A stretch of 64,000 nucleotides of DNA. Origin: Candidatus Opimibacter skivensis. Lineage in GTDB: Bacteria; Bacteroidota; Bacteroidia; Chitinophagales; Saprospiraceae. A program made the translations under genes and the position numbers. Where the stretch lies: assembly GCA_016721905.1 (NCBI GenBank), contig JADKHH010000001.1, forward strand, positions 496,001-560,000, in the 5' to 3' direction. Position 1 is the first letter of the stretch. Each line of letters starts with the position of its first letter. This document shows positions 18,052-26,371 of this stretch, piece by piece. The notes beneath the pieces are model-generated. The model did not search any database. It was not told the origin of the DNA and worked only from the letters and a program-made list of their open reading frames with translations.

Positions 18052-20541
18052 TTATTCTTCCTCACTGCTATCTTCTGCAGGTGCACCGGAAGTTTCTTCA
18101 TTCTTGATCACGCCGATGTCTGCTATCCTGTCATCATCTGTCAGGTTAATCAACCTTACACCCTGCGTTTTCCTACCCATGACCCTGATTTCAGTTACCG
18201 GCATTCTGATCGTGACCCCGGATTCATTGATGATCATAAGATCATCTGTTTCTTCCACAGCTTTGATCGCAATCAATTCACCAGTCTTCTCCGTTATCTT
18301 TAATGTACCAACGCCCTTCGCTCCCCTCTTGGTCTTACGATACTCTTCGAGTTCAGAACGCTTTCCATAACCGTTTTCGGATATGACAAGGATTGTTGAC
18401 AATTTATCATGTTCACTGACGGTCAGCATACCTACCACTTCATCATCCTCACCTTGTAAGGTCATACCCCGAACACCAGCAGCAGGTCTGCCCATGCTCC
18501 TGACATCACCCTCATTGAATCTAACAGCAAATCCTTTCTTGTTGGCCATCACGATTTCACTGTTACCGTCAGTGAGTCGGGCATCAATGAGCGTATCACC
18601 TTCGTTGATGGACAGAGCACGAATTTTACTGATATTGGACTTGGCATATTCTTCCACCAGCGTTTTTTTCACTGTTCCTTTCTTGGTACAGAAAAGAATG
18701 TAGTGGCTGTTCATAAACTCCTTATCCTCGATATTCTTGATGATAATGTATGCCTTGATCTTATCCTCTTTCGGCAGTTCAATCAGGTTTTGAATCACCC
18801 GACCCTGGGAAGTTTTTGAAGCTTCAGGTATTTCATATACCCTGATCTTATAAAAAATGCCCTGCTCACTGAGTAAAAAGAGATAATTGTGTGCACTGGC
18901 GATAAACATGTGCTCGATAAAATCCTCCTGCCTGGTGCTGCTTCCCTTCGATCCTCTTCCGCCTCTACCTTGTATCCTGTATTCAGAGATATTGGTCCGC
19001 TTGACGTATCCCAGATGTGAAATGGTAACCACCATGTCTTCGTCAGGGATCATATCTTCTATACTGATCTCTCCGTCTGCAAAAGTGATTTCCGTTCTTC
19101 TTGCATCCCCGTATTTTTCATTGATCTCATTCAATTCGGTCTTGATGATCCCTCTACGCCTGCCTTCGTTAGCCAGGATGTCCTTCAGGTCTTCAATCGT
19201 CTTGATGAGGCCATCATACTCTTCCTTGATCTTCAATCTTTCCAGGCCTACTAGACGCTGCAACCTCATTTCAAGAATTGCCTTTGTCTGCGCATCCGAC
19301 AGCCCAAACCTCTCTACCAAGCCAATGTGGGCTTCATCCACGGTTTTGGATTCGCGAATGATCCTGATGACTTCATCCAGATTGTCTAACGCAATCAGCA
19401 AACCTTCCAGGATGTGGGCGCGTTCTTCTGCCTTCCTCAGTTCGAAAGTAGTCCTCCTGACGATGACCTCCAGCCTGAAAAGGATAAATTCATCAATCAA
19501 CTGGCGCAAGCTCAGGGTGCGCGGACGACCATGGACAAGCGCAATATTATTGATGCCGTAGGAGGTTTGCAGCGGGGTAAATTTGTACAACTGGCTTAAC
19601 ACCACATTGGCAATGGCATCGCGTTTCAACTCTACCACGATCCGGATACCTTCCCTGCTGGATTCATCCTGTACATAGGAGATGCCACTTACTTTCTCGG
19701 TGGTCTTAAGCTCATCGATCGCTTTGACGAGATTGGCTTTATTGACCTGGTAGGGGATCTCCTTGATGATGATGACATCATTGCCATGCTGGCCTTCCTG
19801 GATCTCTGCGACACCTCTCAGCACTACACGTCCCCGACCTGTCTCATATGCTTCGCGGATACCATCCACCCCATATATAATACCCCCTGTAGGAAAGTCA
19901 GGAGCCTTAATGTATTTCATTAACTCATCTAGCGTAAGCTCCGGATTATCAATGATTGCATTGATACCTTCCACAACTTCTGTAAGGTTGTGAGGGAGCA
20001 TATTAGTAGCCATCCCAACAGCAATTCCGCTGGATCCATTGATCAGCAGATTAGGGATCTTGGCTGGAAGTACAGATGGCTCTTCGAGGGAATCATCAAA
20101 ATTTAACTGGAAGTCGACAGTTTCCTTTTCAATATCATCCAGTAACTCATCCGCTATCCGCATGAGCTTAGCCTCGGTATATCGCATGGCAGCTGGGCTA
20201 TCCCCGTCCATACTACCAAAGTTCCCTTGTGGATTAACCAATGGATATCGCAGAGACCAGTCCTGGGCCATACGCACCATCGAGTCATAAACAGCGGTAT
20301 CACCATGTGGATGATACTTTCCTAAAACCTCCCCAACTATTCTCGCAGATTTCTTAAAGGTCTTGTTGTAGCCAAGCCCTAATTCATGCATTCCGTACAA
20401 TACTCTCCGATGCACAGGTTTCAAGCCATCCCGCACATCAGGCAATGCTCTTGACACAATTACCGACATCGAGTAGTCGATGTAGGCCGACTTTAACTCA
20501 TCTTCGATGTTAATCGGTATAACTCTTAGATTATCAGACAT
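18052..20541 (-). CDS. gyrA: DNA gyrase subunit A
   Basis: 829-residue gyrase A. The N-terminal breakage-reunion domain has the catalytic Tyr at Y121 (AAMRYTEAKL). The quinolone region GKYHPHGDTAVYD has Thr and Asp at the positions of E. coli S83 and D87, a normal wild-type configuration. The C-terminal DNA-wrapping domain has the GyrA-box QGRGGRGSKG, which marks it as gyrase rather than topoisomerase IV, and the tail is acidic (EDSSEEE). gyrB is not adjacent. A promoter box TATCTTTG lies 35 nt before the ATG. Confidence 0.98.
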   Translation of the reverse strand: MSDNLRVIPINIEDELKSAYIDYSMSVIVSRALPDVRDGLKPVHRRVLYGMHELGLGYNKTFKKSARIVGEVLGKYHPHGDTAVYDSMVRMAQDWSLRYPLVNPQGNFGSMDGDSPAAMRYTEAKLMRIADELLDDIEKETVDFQLNFDDSLEEPSVLPAKIPNLLINGSSGIAVGMATNMLPHNLTEVVEGINAIIDNPELTLDELMKYIKAPDFPTGGIIYGVDGIREAYETGRGRVVLRGVAEIQEGQHGNDVIIIKEIPYQVNKANLVKAIDELKTTEKVSGISYVQDESSREGIRIVVELKRDAIANVVLSQLYKFTPLQTSYGINNIALVHGRPRTLSLRQLIDEFILFRLEVIVRRTTFELRKAEERAHILEGLLIALDNLDEVIRIIRESKTVDEAHIGLVERFGLSDAQTKAILEMRLQRLVGLERLKIKEEYDGLIKTIEDLKDILANEGRRRGIIKTELNEINEKYGDARRTEITFADGEISIEDMIPDEDMVVTISHLGYVKRTNISEYRIQGRGGRGSKGSSTRQEDFIEHMFIASAHNYLFLLSEQGIFYKIRVYEIPEASKTSQGRVIQNLIELPKEDKIKAYIIIKNIEDKEFMNSHYILFCTKKGTVKKTLVEEYAKSNISKIRALSINEGDTLIDARLTDGNSEIVMANKKGFAVRFNEGDVRSMGRPAAGVRGMTLQGEDDEVVGMLTVSEHDKLSTILVISENGYGKRSELEEYRKTKRGAKGVGTLKITEKTGELIAIKAVEETDDLMIINESGVTIRMPVTEIRVMGRKTQGVRLINLTDDDRIADIGVIKNEETSGAPAEDSSEEE

Positions 20542-20575
20542 ATATAATTATAAAATGAATTCAAATTGAATCGCG

Positions 20576-20583
20576 CAAAGATA
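20576..20583 (-). promoter_or_regulatory. gyrA -7 promoter box
   Basis: Minus-strand TATCTTTG followed by CGCG fits TAnnTTTG exactly. A TTTTTGG upstream (20608-20613) may be the -33 element, but the 24-nt spacing is longer than the usual 19-21. Confidence 0.65.
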
Positions 20584-20782
20584 CACATTTATCCCCTTTT
20601 TCTGAACCAAAAAGCATAGATAGTTTGGTTCTTTTTGACCTTAAATTCAAGCCATACCAAATTAAATAAATTCAATTTATTTATAATACACAATTTGCTG
20701 TATATCAAATCATTGAGTGCTTGTGATAAAAATATATCCAAACCTTTTGGCCGCCAACCCTGAGCGGCGTGGAGTTAATGGC

Positions 20783-20790
20783 TATTTTTG
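20783..20790 (+). promoter_or_regulatory. menG/ubiE -7 promoter box
   Basis: TATTTTTG followed by CACCC. If the transcript starts about 6 nt after the box, it begins almost at the TTG used as the start codon, so the mRNA would be nearly leaderless. Confidence 0.65.
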
Positions 20791-20796
20791 CACCCA

Positions 20797-21534
20797 TTGA
20801 ATCAGGTAAAACCATATCAATCAGCGGATAAGGACAAAAAACAGGAGGTCGAACTCATGTTTGATAAGATATCAGGCAAGTATGACCTATTGAATAAAGT
20901 ATTGTCTTTAGGTATCGACCGTAACTGGCGTAAACAGGCCCTTTCCCTCTTGGTTTCTCATAACCCTCAACATCTCCTTGATGTTGCTACGGGTACTGGA
21001 GATATGGCCTTTATGGCCGATAAAATTCTGCATCCAGGCAAGATTACTGGGATTGATCTGTCGATGGGCATGCTGGATGTTGCAAAACGCAGACTGGCTG
21101 ACGCAAAAGTCAAATACGGAGCAACTATAGAATTCCTTAAAGGAGATGCAGAGAATCTCCCGTTCGGAGACAACTCTTTTGATGCTGCAACAGTGACATT
21201 TGGCGTTAGAAATTTCGGGGATCTTCACAAAGGGCTTTCTGAAATGCGCCGGGTTCTCCGGCCTGGTGCCCCGATTGTGGTGCTGGAGTTTACAAAACCA
21301 AGGATTTTTCCTATCAGACAGCTGTTTGATATATACTTCAGGCACATTCTTCCGTTAATTGGTTCATGGACTTCAGGCGATGGAAGAGCTTACAAATACC
21401 TTTACGAATCTGTTCAGGCTTTTCCAGACTATGAAGCCTTCAACCAGGAACTCATCAAAGCGGGTTTTGACCGACCTGCCTTCACCCCCCTATCACTAGG
21501 TATATGCGCCATCTACATCGCTTACAAACCATAG
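20797..21534 (+). CDS. ubiE: Demethylmenaquinone methyltransferase MenG/UbiE
   Basis: SAM-dependent C-methyltransferase for the last step of menaquinone synthesis. Motif I LLDVATGTGDMAF, then ITGIDLSMGMLDVA and the family block FGVRNFGDLHKGLSEMRRVLRPG, are clear. Bacteroidota homologues begin with a PYKDSDKSKK-like segment, here VKPYQSADKDKK, so the start must lie before the first ATG (20857). A TTG at 20797 (MNQVKPYQ) or 20788 fits; 20788 overlaps the promoter box, so 20797 is preferred. The 3' end overlaps porT by 31 bp. Confidence 0.93.
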   Translation: MNQVKPYQSADKDKKQEVELMFDKISGKYDLLNKVLSLGIDRNWRKQALSLLVSHNPQHLLDVATGTGDMAFMADKILHPGKITGIDLSMGMLDVAKRRLADAKVKYGATIEFLKGDAENLPFGDNSFDAATVTFGVRNFGDLHKGLSEMRRVLRPGAPIVVLEFTKPRIFPIRQLFDIYFRHILPLIGSWTSGDGRAYKYLYESVQAFPDYEAFNQELIKAGFDRPAFTPLSLGICAIYIAYKP

Positions 21535-22223
21535 CACTCCTTTGCCTTGCCTTGATTCCACTGGCAGGATCAGCACAGACAAGCAAAGGCAACCACAATT
21601 TTCGCGAATTCCAGAGTAAGGCATATTATTTTGGATTAACCTTTGGATACAACAGCTCTAATTTTCAAATAGCTTATTCGAAAAATGCCATCCTGAATGA
21701 CAGCTTTAGAGTGGTTGAAGGTATTCGAAGTTCAGGTTTGAATGTATCCATGATCGCCAATATGAAACTTGGTGAATATTTTGACTTCAGGTTTTTACCC
21801 GGATTTTCTTTCGTCAACCATAAGCTTTCTTATATATCCGCAAATTCCAATGCCGAGCAACAAAGGGATATCGAAAGTGTATTAGTACAGATACCCTTCC
21901 AGGTCAGATTCAAGTCAGATCCTTTTCATGATATGAGGGTTTTCGTCCTTGGAGGTATCAAATACACCTATGATGTGGCTTCAAACGCCAGGATCAGGGA
22001 AGAGCAAGCGAATCGTGCTGTTTTATTGTCTCCACATGATTTCGCAGTTGAAGTGGGTGGAGGTTTTCAGTTCTTTTTTCCTTTCTTTATTTTCTCACCT
22101 GAGTTAAAATACTCACAGGGGATTGGAAATGTCCTGATTTACAACCCCAATCTGGAGCAAACAAATGTTGCAGAGAAGGTATTCTCCAGAGCATTTACAA
22201 TCAGCCTTCACTTTGAAGGTTAA
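21504..22223 (+). CDS. porT: Type IX secretion component PorT-like outer-membrane protein
   Basis: 239-residue predicted beta-barrel with a signal peptide (ALLCLALIPLAGSAQ). It shows PorT-like features: FGLTFGYNSSNFQI near the start, GLNVSMIANMKLGEYFDFRFLPGFSF, and VEVGGGFQFFFPFFIFSPELKYSQGI. PorT is an inner-face outer-membrane factor required for the type IX secretion system. The neighbourhood agrees with this: porT next to ubiE is a recurring Bacteroidota arrangement, and the window encodes type IX cargo. It overlaps ubiE by 31 bp and acpH (convergent) by 23 bp. Confidence 0.82.
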   Translation: MRHLHRLQTIALLCLALIPLAGSAQTSKGNHNFREFQSKAYYFGLTFGYNSSNFQIAYSKNAILNDSFRVVEGIRSSGLNVSMIANMKLGEYFDFRFLPGFSFVNHKLSYISANSNAEQQRDIESVLVQIPFQVRFKSDPFHDMRVFVLGGIKYTYDVASNARIREEQANRAVLLSPHDFAVEVGGGFQFFFPFFIFSPELKYSQGIGNVLIYNPNLEQTNVAEKVFSRAFTISLHFEG

Positions 22224-22782
22224 TGTATTGCCGGACATCTTTAAAAAAATCAATAAATAACCCATCAATCTGCTCCTGGTGTAAATCATAGGCTTGCATC
22301 GCATAGGGTATCTTGTTTTCAAATGACGCCCTTCTGCTCAGCATGATAAGCGTCTGCTCCATACGCTCCCTGTTCTTGCAGGATTCCAACCATCGATGGC
22401 CTACCATACGACCGATCCGGGGATACAGGCGATCCGGCAGATAAATAAGATTTGCTTCCACCACTTTGTATTTATCCTGGCAAAAGTCTTCAATTGGCTC
22501 GGGGTGATAATCATACCAAAATTTAGAGAGCGTATAATCCATCAGGACATCGGCGACCACCGGAGTGTATTTCCCCTGGAATGATCTGAGCAGCTTCATG
22601 ATTTCATCCACTGCCTTATGCTGATCAGTAAAAGCATCAATAGCTTGATGCCGCTTAATGCCAAGCAGAATTCCGGCATCAAGGCCTGCATAATCGCGGG
22701 GTTTGATCAAGTCTCCCCATAGATTGCCCATCAGAACAAGTGGATCCTCAGGAGATAACAGTGCGTGGGCCAGGTAATTCAT
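22201..22782 (-). CDS. Acyl carrier protein phosphodiesterase (AcpH family)
   Basis: 193-residue member of the ACP phosphodiesterase family (PF04336), which removes the phosphopantetheine arm from holo-ACP. It opens with the family signature MNYLAHALLS, then LMGNLWGDLIKP, GIKRHQAIDAFTDQH (metal-binding His/Asp) and DVLMDYTLSKFWYDYHP. Length and order agree with the family. It is a single gene, convergent with porT (23-bp overlap) and divergent from ychF. Confidence 0.88.
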   Translation of the reverse strand: MNYLAHALLSPEDPLVLMGNLWGDLIKPRDYAGLDAGILLGIKRHQAIDAFTDQHKAVDEIMKLLRSFQGKYTPVVADVLMDYTLSKFWYDYHPEPIEDFCQDKYKVVEANLIYLPDRLYPRIGRMVGHRWLESCKNRERMEQTLIMLSRRASFENKIPYAMQAYDLHQEQIDGLFIDFFKDVRQYINLQSEG

Positions 22783-22813
22783 ACGATTCCGTAATACACG
22801 AGGAAGAGAATAC

Positions 22814-22821
22814 TATCTTTG
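22814..22821 (+). promoter_or_regulatory. ychF -7 promoter box
   Basis: TATCTTTG followed by CGCCC, 39 nt before the ychF ATG. It is the same extended string as in the gyrA and fadN upstream regions. Confidence 0.65.
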
Positions 22822-22860
22822 CGCCCTCAAAATGATCCGTTACTTACGAATATCAAATTT

Positions 22861-23958
22861 ATGGGCTCGAAATGTGGAATTGTCGGATTACCAAACGTTG
22901 GAAAATCCACTTTGTTTAATGCACTTACTTCTGCAGGAGCGCTTGCAGCCAATTATCCTTTTGCAACCAAGGAGCCAAACATCGGCGTCGTAACTGTGCC
23001 TGATCCCCGGCTAGATGAACTGGCTAAGCTGATCAATCCGCAACGCACCTTACCCACTGCTGTGGATATCCTTGATATTGCCGGCCTGATCAAAGGAGCA
23101 TCTCAGGGTGAAGGATTGGGCAACCAGTTTCTGGCTAACATCAGGGAAGTGGATGCAATCCTTCATGTAGTTCGCTGTTTTGATGATGATAATGTAGTGC
23201 ACGTGGATGGCAGTGTCAATCCGGTAAGGGATAAGGAAATCATTGATATCGAACTCGGTCTCAAAGATCTTGAATCTGTTGAGAAAAGGATTGACCGCGC
23301 CTCAAAATCCGCCAAGAGCGGCAAGAAAGAAGATGTGGATCTGGTGGCATGGCTCAATCAACTCAAAACACACCTGCTGGCTGGAAAGGCAGCAAGAAGC
23401 ATTGAAGTACCTGATCTGCATGCCGATGTGATGCGTGAAATGATGTTGCTGACCGCTAAGCCTGTGTTGTATGTATGCAATGTGGATGAAGCATCATCCG
23501 TAAATGGAAACAAATATTCCGAACAACTGAAGGCAGCCATTGCCACTGAAGGTGCCGGTCTGATCTGCATCAGTGCTGCCATAGAATCTGACATAGCTGC
23601 ACTTGATACGCTCGAAGAACGCATGGAATTCGTCAAAGACCTTGGACTTGAAGAGCCTGGTGTCAACAGGGTCATTGTGGCAGCTTACGATCTGCTGCAT
23701 CTGATCACTTATTTTACCGCAGGTGTCAAAGAGGTTCGCGCATGGACGGTTCGTAAAGGGAGCAAAGCCCCTCAGGCAGCTGGTGTCATCCACACTGATT
23801 TTGAAAAAGGTTTTATTCGTGCCGAAGTCATCAAGTATGATGATTTTATTAAGTACGGATCTGAAGCTGCTGTGAAAGAAGCCGGCAAGATGGGCGTAGA
23901 AGGCAAAGAATATATCGTCCAGGACGGTGATATCATGCACTTCAGGTTTAACGTGTGA
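22861..23958 (+). CDS. ychF: Redox-regulated ATPase YchF (Obg-like)
   Basis: 365-residue Obg-family P-loop protein that prefers ATP and associates with ribosomes. The start MGSKCGIVGLPNVGKST is canonical; an in-frame TTG further up overlaps the promoter box and is rejected. NYPFATKEPN (switch I), the DIAGLIKGASQGEGLG switch II block and the C-terminal TGS domain (AWTVRKGSKAPQAAG, EYIVQDGDIMHFRFNV) are all present. The stop codon is followed after six bases by perfect GTGAGTT heptamers. Confidence 0.97.
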   Translation: MGSKCGIVGLPNVGKSTLFNALTSAGALAANYPFATKEPNIGVVTVPDPRLDELAKLINPQRTLPTAVDILDIAGLIKGASQGEGLGNQFLANIREVDAILHVVRCFDDDNVVHVDGSVNPVRDKEIIDIELGLKDLESVEKRIDRASKSAKSGKKEDVDLVAWLNQLKTHLLAGKAARSIEVPDLHADVMREMMLLTAKPVLYVCNVDEASSVNGNKYSEQLKAAIATEGAGLICISAAIESDIAALDTLEERMEFVKDLGLEEPGVNRVIVAAYDLLHLITYFTAGVKEVRAWTVRKGSKAPQAAGVIHTDFEKGFIRAEVIKYDDFIKYGSEAAVKEAGKMGVEGKEYIVQDGDIMHFRFNV

Positions 23959-23964
23959 AAACAA

Positions 23965-23997
23965 GTGAGTTGTGAGTTGTGAGTTGTGAGTTGTGAG
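23965..23997 (+). repeat. Heptamer repeat tract C, left arm
   Basis: Four perfect GTGAGTT units plus GTGAG, starting six bases after the ychF stop. It is the cleanest heptamer array in the window, in the sense of ychF. Confidence 0.95.
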
Positions 23998-23999
23998 AA

Positions 24000-24065
24000 A
24001 AACACAAATTTCTATTTTGTAGAGACGCGATTAATCGCGTCTCTACAAAATAGCAATTTGTGTTT
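24000..24065. repeat. 66-bp near-perfect palindrome
   Basis: Inner 40 bp (24013-24052) are a perfect palindrome with half-site TATTTTGTAGAGACGCGATT. It extends to 66 bp with one mismatch (24011 against 24054). It sits between the two heptamer arms in the ychF-pdhB convergent gap. From memory, GTAGAGACG...CGTCTCTAC palindromes recur in cyanobacterial and Bacteroidota genomes, so it is probably a dispersed palindromic repeat. It could also act as a two-way transcription terminator. Confidence 0.92.
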
Positions 24066-24101
24066 CATTGAATAAATGTCGACTGCTTACAGAAAACAGA
24101 A

Positions 24102-24148
24102 AACTGCTCACTGCTCACTGCCCACTGCTAACTTCTCACTTCTCACTT
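24102..24148 (-). repeat. Heptamer repeat tract C, right arm
   Basis: Read on the minus strand the units are AAGTGAG, AAGTGAG, AAGTTAG, CAGTGGG, CAGTGAG, CAGTGAG. They show a smooth passage from GTGA-type to CAGT-type heptamers. The tract begins at the stop of pdhB (TAGGTGA). Confidence 0.9.
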
Positions 24149-25129
24149 TCACCTATACATCACTGACTTCACAGCCGCAATTACTTTAGCAGGATTAGGT
24201 AGATATTCATCGACGAGGGTTGGTGCATATGGTAATGAAACATCTGCGCTATTCACTCTGGTCACCGGTGCATCGAGGTAATCAAAAGCATACTTCTGAA
24301 TCTGGTAGGCAACTTCTGATGAAACGCCTGCAAATGGCCATGATTCATCCACTACTACTATCCGGTTTGTCTTTCGAACAGAATTGATAATCGTCTCATG
24401 ATCAAGAGGGCGGATAGTACGAAGATCTATCACTTCAGCAGAGATACCTTCCTTTGCCAACTCTTCTGCCGCCTTCTTCACCACTTCCATCATTTTATTA
24501 AATGATACGATAGTGACATCAGTACCTTCCCTGCGCACAGCTGCTTTACCAATAGGGACCAGGTATTCTCCTTCAGGAACATCGCCCTTGAATCCATAAA
24601 AACTTTCGCTTTCCATAAAGCATACAGGGTCGTTATCCCTGATAGCGGATTTAATCAAACCCTTTGTGTCAGCCGGATCAACACAGCTTATTACTTTAAG
24701 CCCGGGACAATTAGCAAGCCATGATTCAAACATCTGGCTGTGCTGCTGGGCTAATTGACCGGCTGAACCACTTGGACCCCTGAATACAATCGGACAGGAA
24801 AAATTTCCGGCTGACTGTGAAAGAGTTTTCGCAGCATTGTTGACAATCTGATCAAATGCAAGGACAGCAAAGTTCCAGGTCATAAACTCCACGATGGGTC
24901 TGAGCCCATTCATCGCTGCACCAACACCTATACCTGCAAATCCAAGCTCAGCTATTGGCGTGTCAATCACCCGTTTAGGTCCGAATTCGTCAAGCATCCC
25001 TTTACTCACCTTGTACGCTCCATTGTATTCGGCAACCTCCTCTCCCATTAAAAAGACAGTCTGATCTCTCCGCATCTCCTCGATCATCCCTTCCCGAATA
25101 GCGTCTCTTAAGGTTAATTCTCTGGCCAT
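24149..25129 (-). CDS. pdhB: Pyruvate dehydrogenase E1 component, beta subunit
   Basis: 326-residue E1-beta subunit of the pyruvate dehydrogenase complex, which with E1-alpha and thiamine diphosphate decarboxylates pyruvate. The family blocks are complete: FLMGEEVAEYNGAYKVSKGM, DTPIAELGFAGIGVGAAMNGLRP, HSQMFESWLANCPGLKV and VVDESWPFAGV. The E1-alpha and E2 genes are not adjacent. A branched-chain 2-oxoacid role is possible but the sequence looks pyruvate-type. The TGA stop is the end of a GTGA repeat unit. Confidence 0.93.
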   Translation of the reverse strand: MARELTLRDAIREGMIEEMRRDQTVFLMGEEVAEYNGAYKVSKGMLDEFGPKRVIDTPIAELGFAGIGVGAAMNGLRPIVEFMTWNFAVLAFDQIVNNAAKTLSQSAGNFSCPIVFRGPSGSAGQLAQQHSQMFESWLANCPGLKVISCVDPADTKGLIKSAIRDNDPVCFMESESFYGFKGDVPEGEYLVPIGKAAVRREGTDVTIVSFNKMMEVVKKAAEELAKEGISAEVIDLRTIRPLDHETIINSVRKTNRIVVVDESWPFAGVSSEVAYQIQKYAFDYLDAPVTRVNSADVSLPYAPTLVDEYLPNPAKVIAAVKSVMYR

Positions 25130-25230
25130 GAATCTTGCTTGTTTTATACGACCGCAAAACTAACAAATCCTGACCACCCGAATAAACAGGCATGTTGAAT
25201 AACTCATATTAGGGTTTTCATTCATATTAT

Positions 25231-25238
25231 TAACTTTA
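25231..25238 (+). promoter_or_regulatory. Possible ftsX -7 box
   Basis: TAACTTTA, one base off TAnnTTTG, only 7 nt before the TTG start of ftsX. An in-frame stop at 25231 excludes a start further upstream. Confidence 0.4.
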
Positions 25239-25245
25239 CATCATC

Positions 25246-26109
25246 TTGAAGACATTTGCATTCGCTTATACTCCTTATTACTGGCTGACGGTCACCAGCC
25301 TCGCTGTCCTCCTGTTCCTTGGAGGTTTGTTTGCCAGTAGTTTCTGGTTTTCAGACCGTTGGGAGGATCTTTTTAAAGAAAACATTGAATTCCTGGTGGA
25401 ATGTGATCCAGGGATGGATGAGGCGAAACTGGTACCCCTGGAAAGCAGGTTGAGTGACATCGAAGGCATACGTGATCTCCGCTATGTATCTGCCGAGGAA
25501 GCCATGAAAGTGATGCGGGAAGAACTGGGAGAGCTTGCTCTTCCTGATAGTATGGACAATCCGTTCCGCGGTTCTTTCAGATTTAAACTAGATCCATCTA
25601 AGGTGGATACCGCCTATGCGCATGAACTTGACAGAGAGTTGTCCGGCATTGAGGGAGTCAGCGCATTTTATTACCCTGATGATTTGTACAGCACGATCAG
25701 GTCCAGACTAAAAAGTATCTCCCTGATCACAGGTGCATTTGCGGGAATTCTGATCCTGCTGATACTGATCATGATCCACCACCAGATCAGGATGTATATC
25801 ATGCAACACCGATTTCACATACGAACGATGTCCCTTGTCGGAGCAACAAGAAGCTACATACGCAAGCCTTTTATCACGGAAGTGCTGAAGATGAGCAGTT
25901 TTTCCATTTTGGTAGCTGCCATTGCCTACCTCACTACCCTTCTTTGGATCGGAAGCCTTGCAGGTCAATCTCTTTTTGCAACTAACCTCGATATGGTTAT
26001 TCTAGGCATGGTCTTCATCATCTCCCTGGGCATCCTCATGTCCTTCTCAGCTGCATGGGCCGCCATCCAACGTTATCTGGAATCTACCGATGCCAGAGAT
26101 TTCATATAG
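25246..26109 (+). CDS. ftsX: Cell division permease-like protein FtsX
   Basis: 287-residue FtsX: one N-terminal membrane segment (about residues 12-32), an extracytoplasmic domain to about 155, then three membrane segments (LITGAFAGILILLILIMI, SSFSILVAAIAYLTTLLWI, VILGMVFIISLGILMSF). With the ATPase FtsE it controls peptidoglycan hydrolases at the septum; ftsE is not adjacent. An in-frame TAA just upstream leaves TTG at 25246 as the only reasonable start, nearly at the expected transcript start. A GTGAGAAG repeat begins one base after the stop. Confidence 0.93.
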   Translation: MKTFAFAYTPYYWLTVTSLAVLLFLGGLFASSFWFSDRWEDLFKENIEFLVECDPGMDEAKLVPLESRLSDIEGIRDLRYVSAEEAMKVMREELGELALPDSMDNPFRGSFRFKLDPSKVDTAYAHELDRELSGIEGVSAFYYPDDLYSTIRSRLKSISLITGAFAGILILLILIMIHHQIRMYIMQHRFHIRTMSLVGATRSYIRKPFITEVLKMSSFSILVAAIAYLTTLLWIGSLAGQSLFATNLDMVILGMVFIISLGILMSFSAAWAAIQRYLESTDARDFI

Positions 26110-26110
26110 C

Positions 26111-26371
26111 GTGAGAAGTGTGTCGGAGTGCAGCGTAAATACAGCCCTGAATGGGCACCGGGAAGAGCCTGAGAACGTGAGAACGTGAGACGTGAGACAA
26201 GAGAGCGTGAGAGCGTGAGAAGCGTGTCGGAGCACAGCGAAGATCCTGCCCCTTCCGGGCCTCGGCAAGAACGTGAGAACGTGAGACAAAGCTCCTACTG
26301 ATTACTGAATACTGATTACTGCTCACTTCTAACTGCTCACTTTTCGCTCTTCACTTTTCACTTTTCACTTT
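26111..26371. repeat. Heptamer/octamer repeat tract D with two hairpin elements
   Basis: Left part: two related blocks 104 bp apart (26111-26180 and 26215-26287), each GTGAGAAG, TGTCGGAG, CAGCG, a GCCC...GGGC hairpin, then GTGAGAAC and GTGAGAC-type units. Right part (26295-26371) read on the minus strand is heptamers AAAGTGA x3, AGAGCGA, AAAGTGA, GCAGTTA, GAAGTGA, GCAGTAA, TCAGTAT, TCAGTAA. The last repeats lie inside the coding end of the minus-strand gene. Confidence 0.88.

Noticed and set aside
18884..19561. Long open frame antisense to gyrA
   Set aside because: It is a shadow frame on the opposite strand of a highly conserved gene, with biased composition and no recognisable domain.
20788..20796. 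TTG at 20788 as the ubiE start
   Set aside because: It forms the last bases of the -7 promoter box, so it would not be in the transcript; TTG 20797 fits better.
22819..22860. Upstream TTG start of ychF
   Set aside because: It lies in the promoter box, and the family N-terminus MGSKCGIVGLPNVGKS begins at 22861.
23965..24148. CRISPR array
   Set aside because: Units are 7 bp and contiguous, with no spacers of uniform length and no cas genes.
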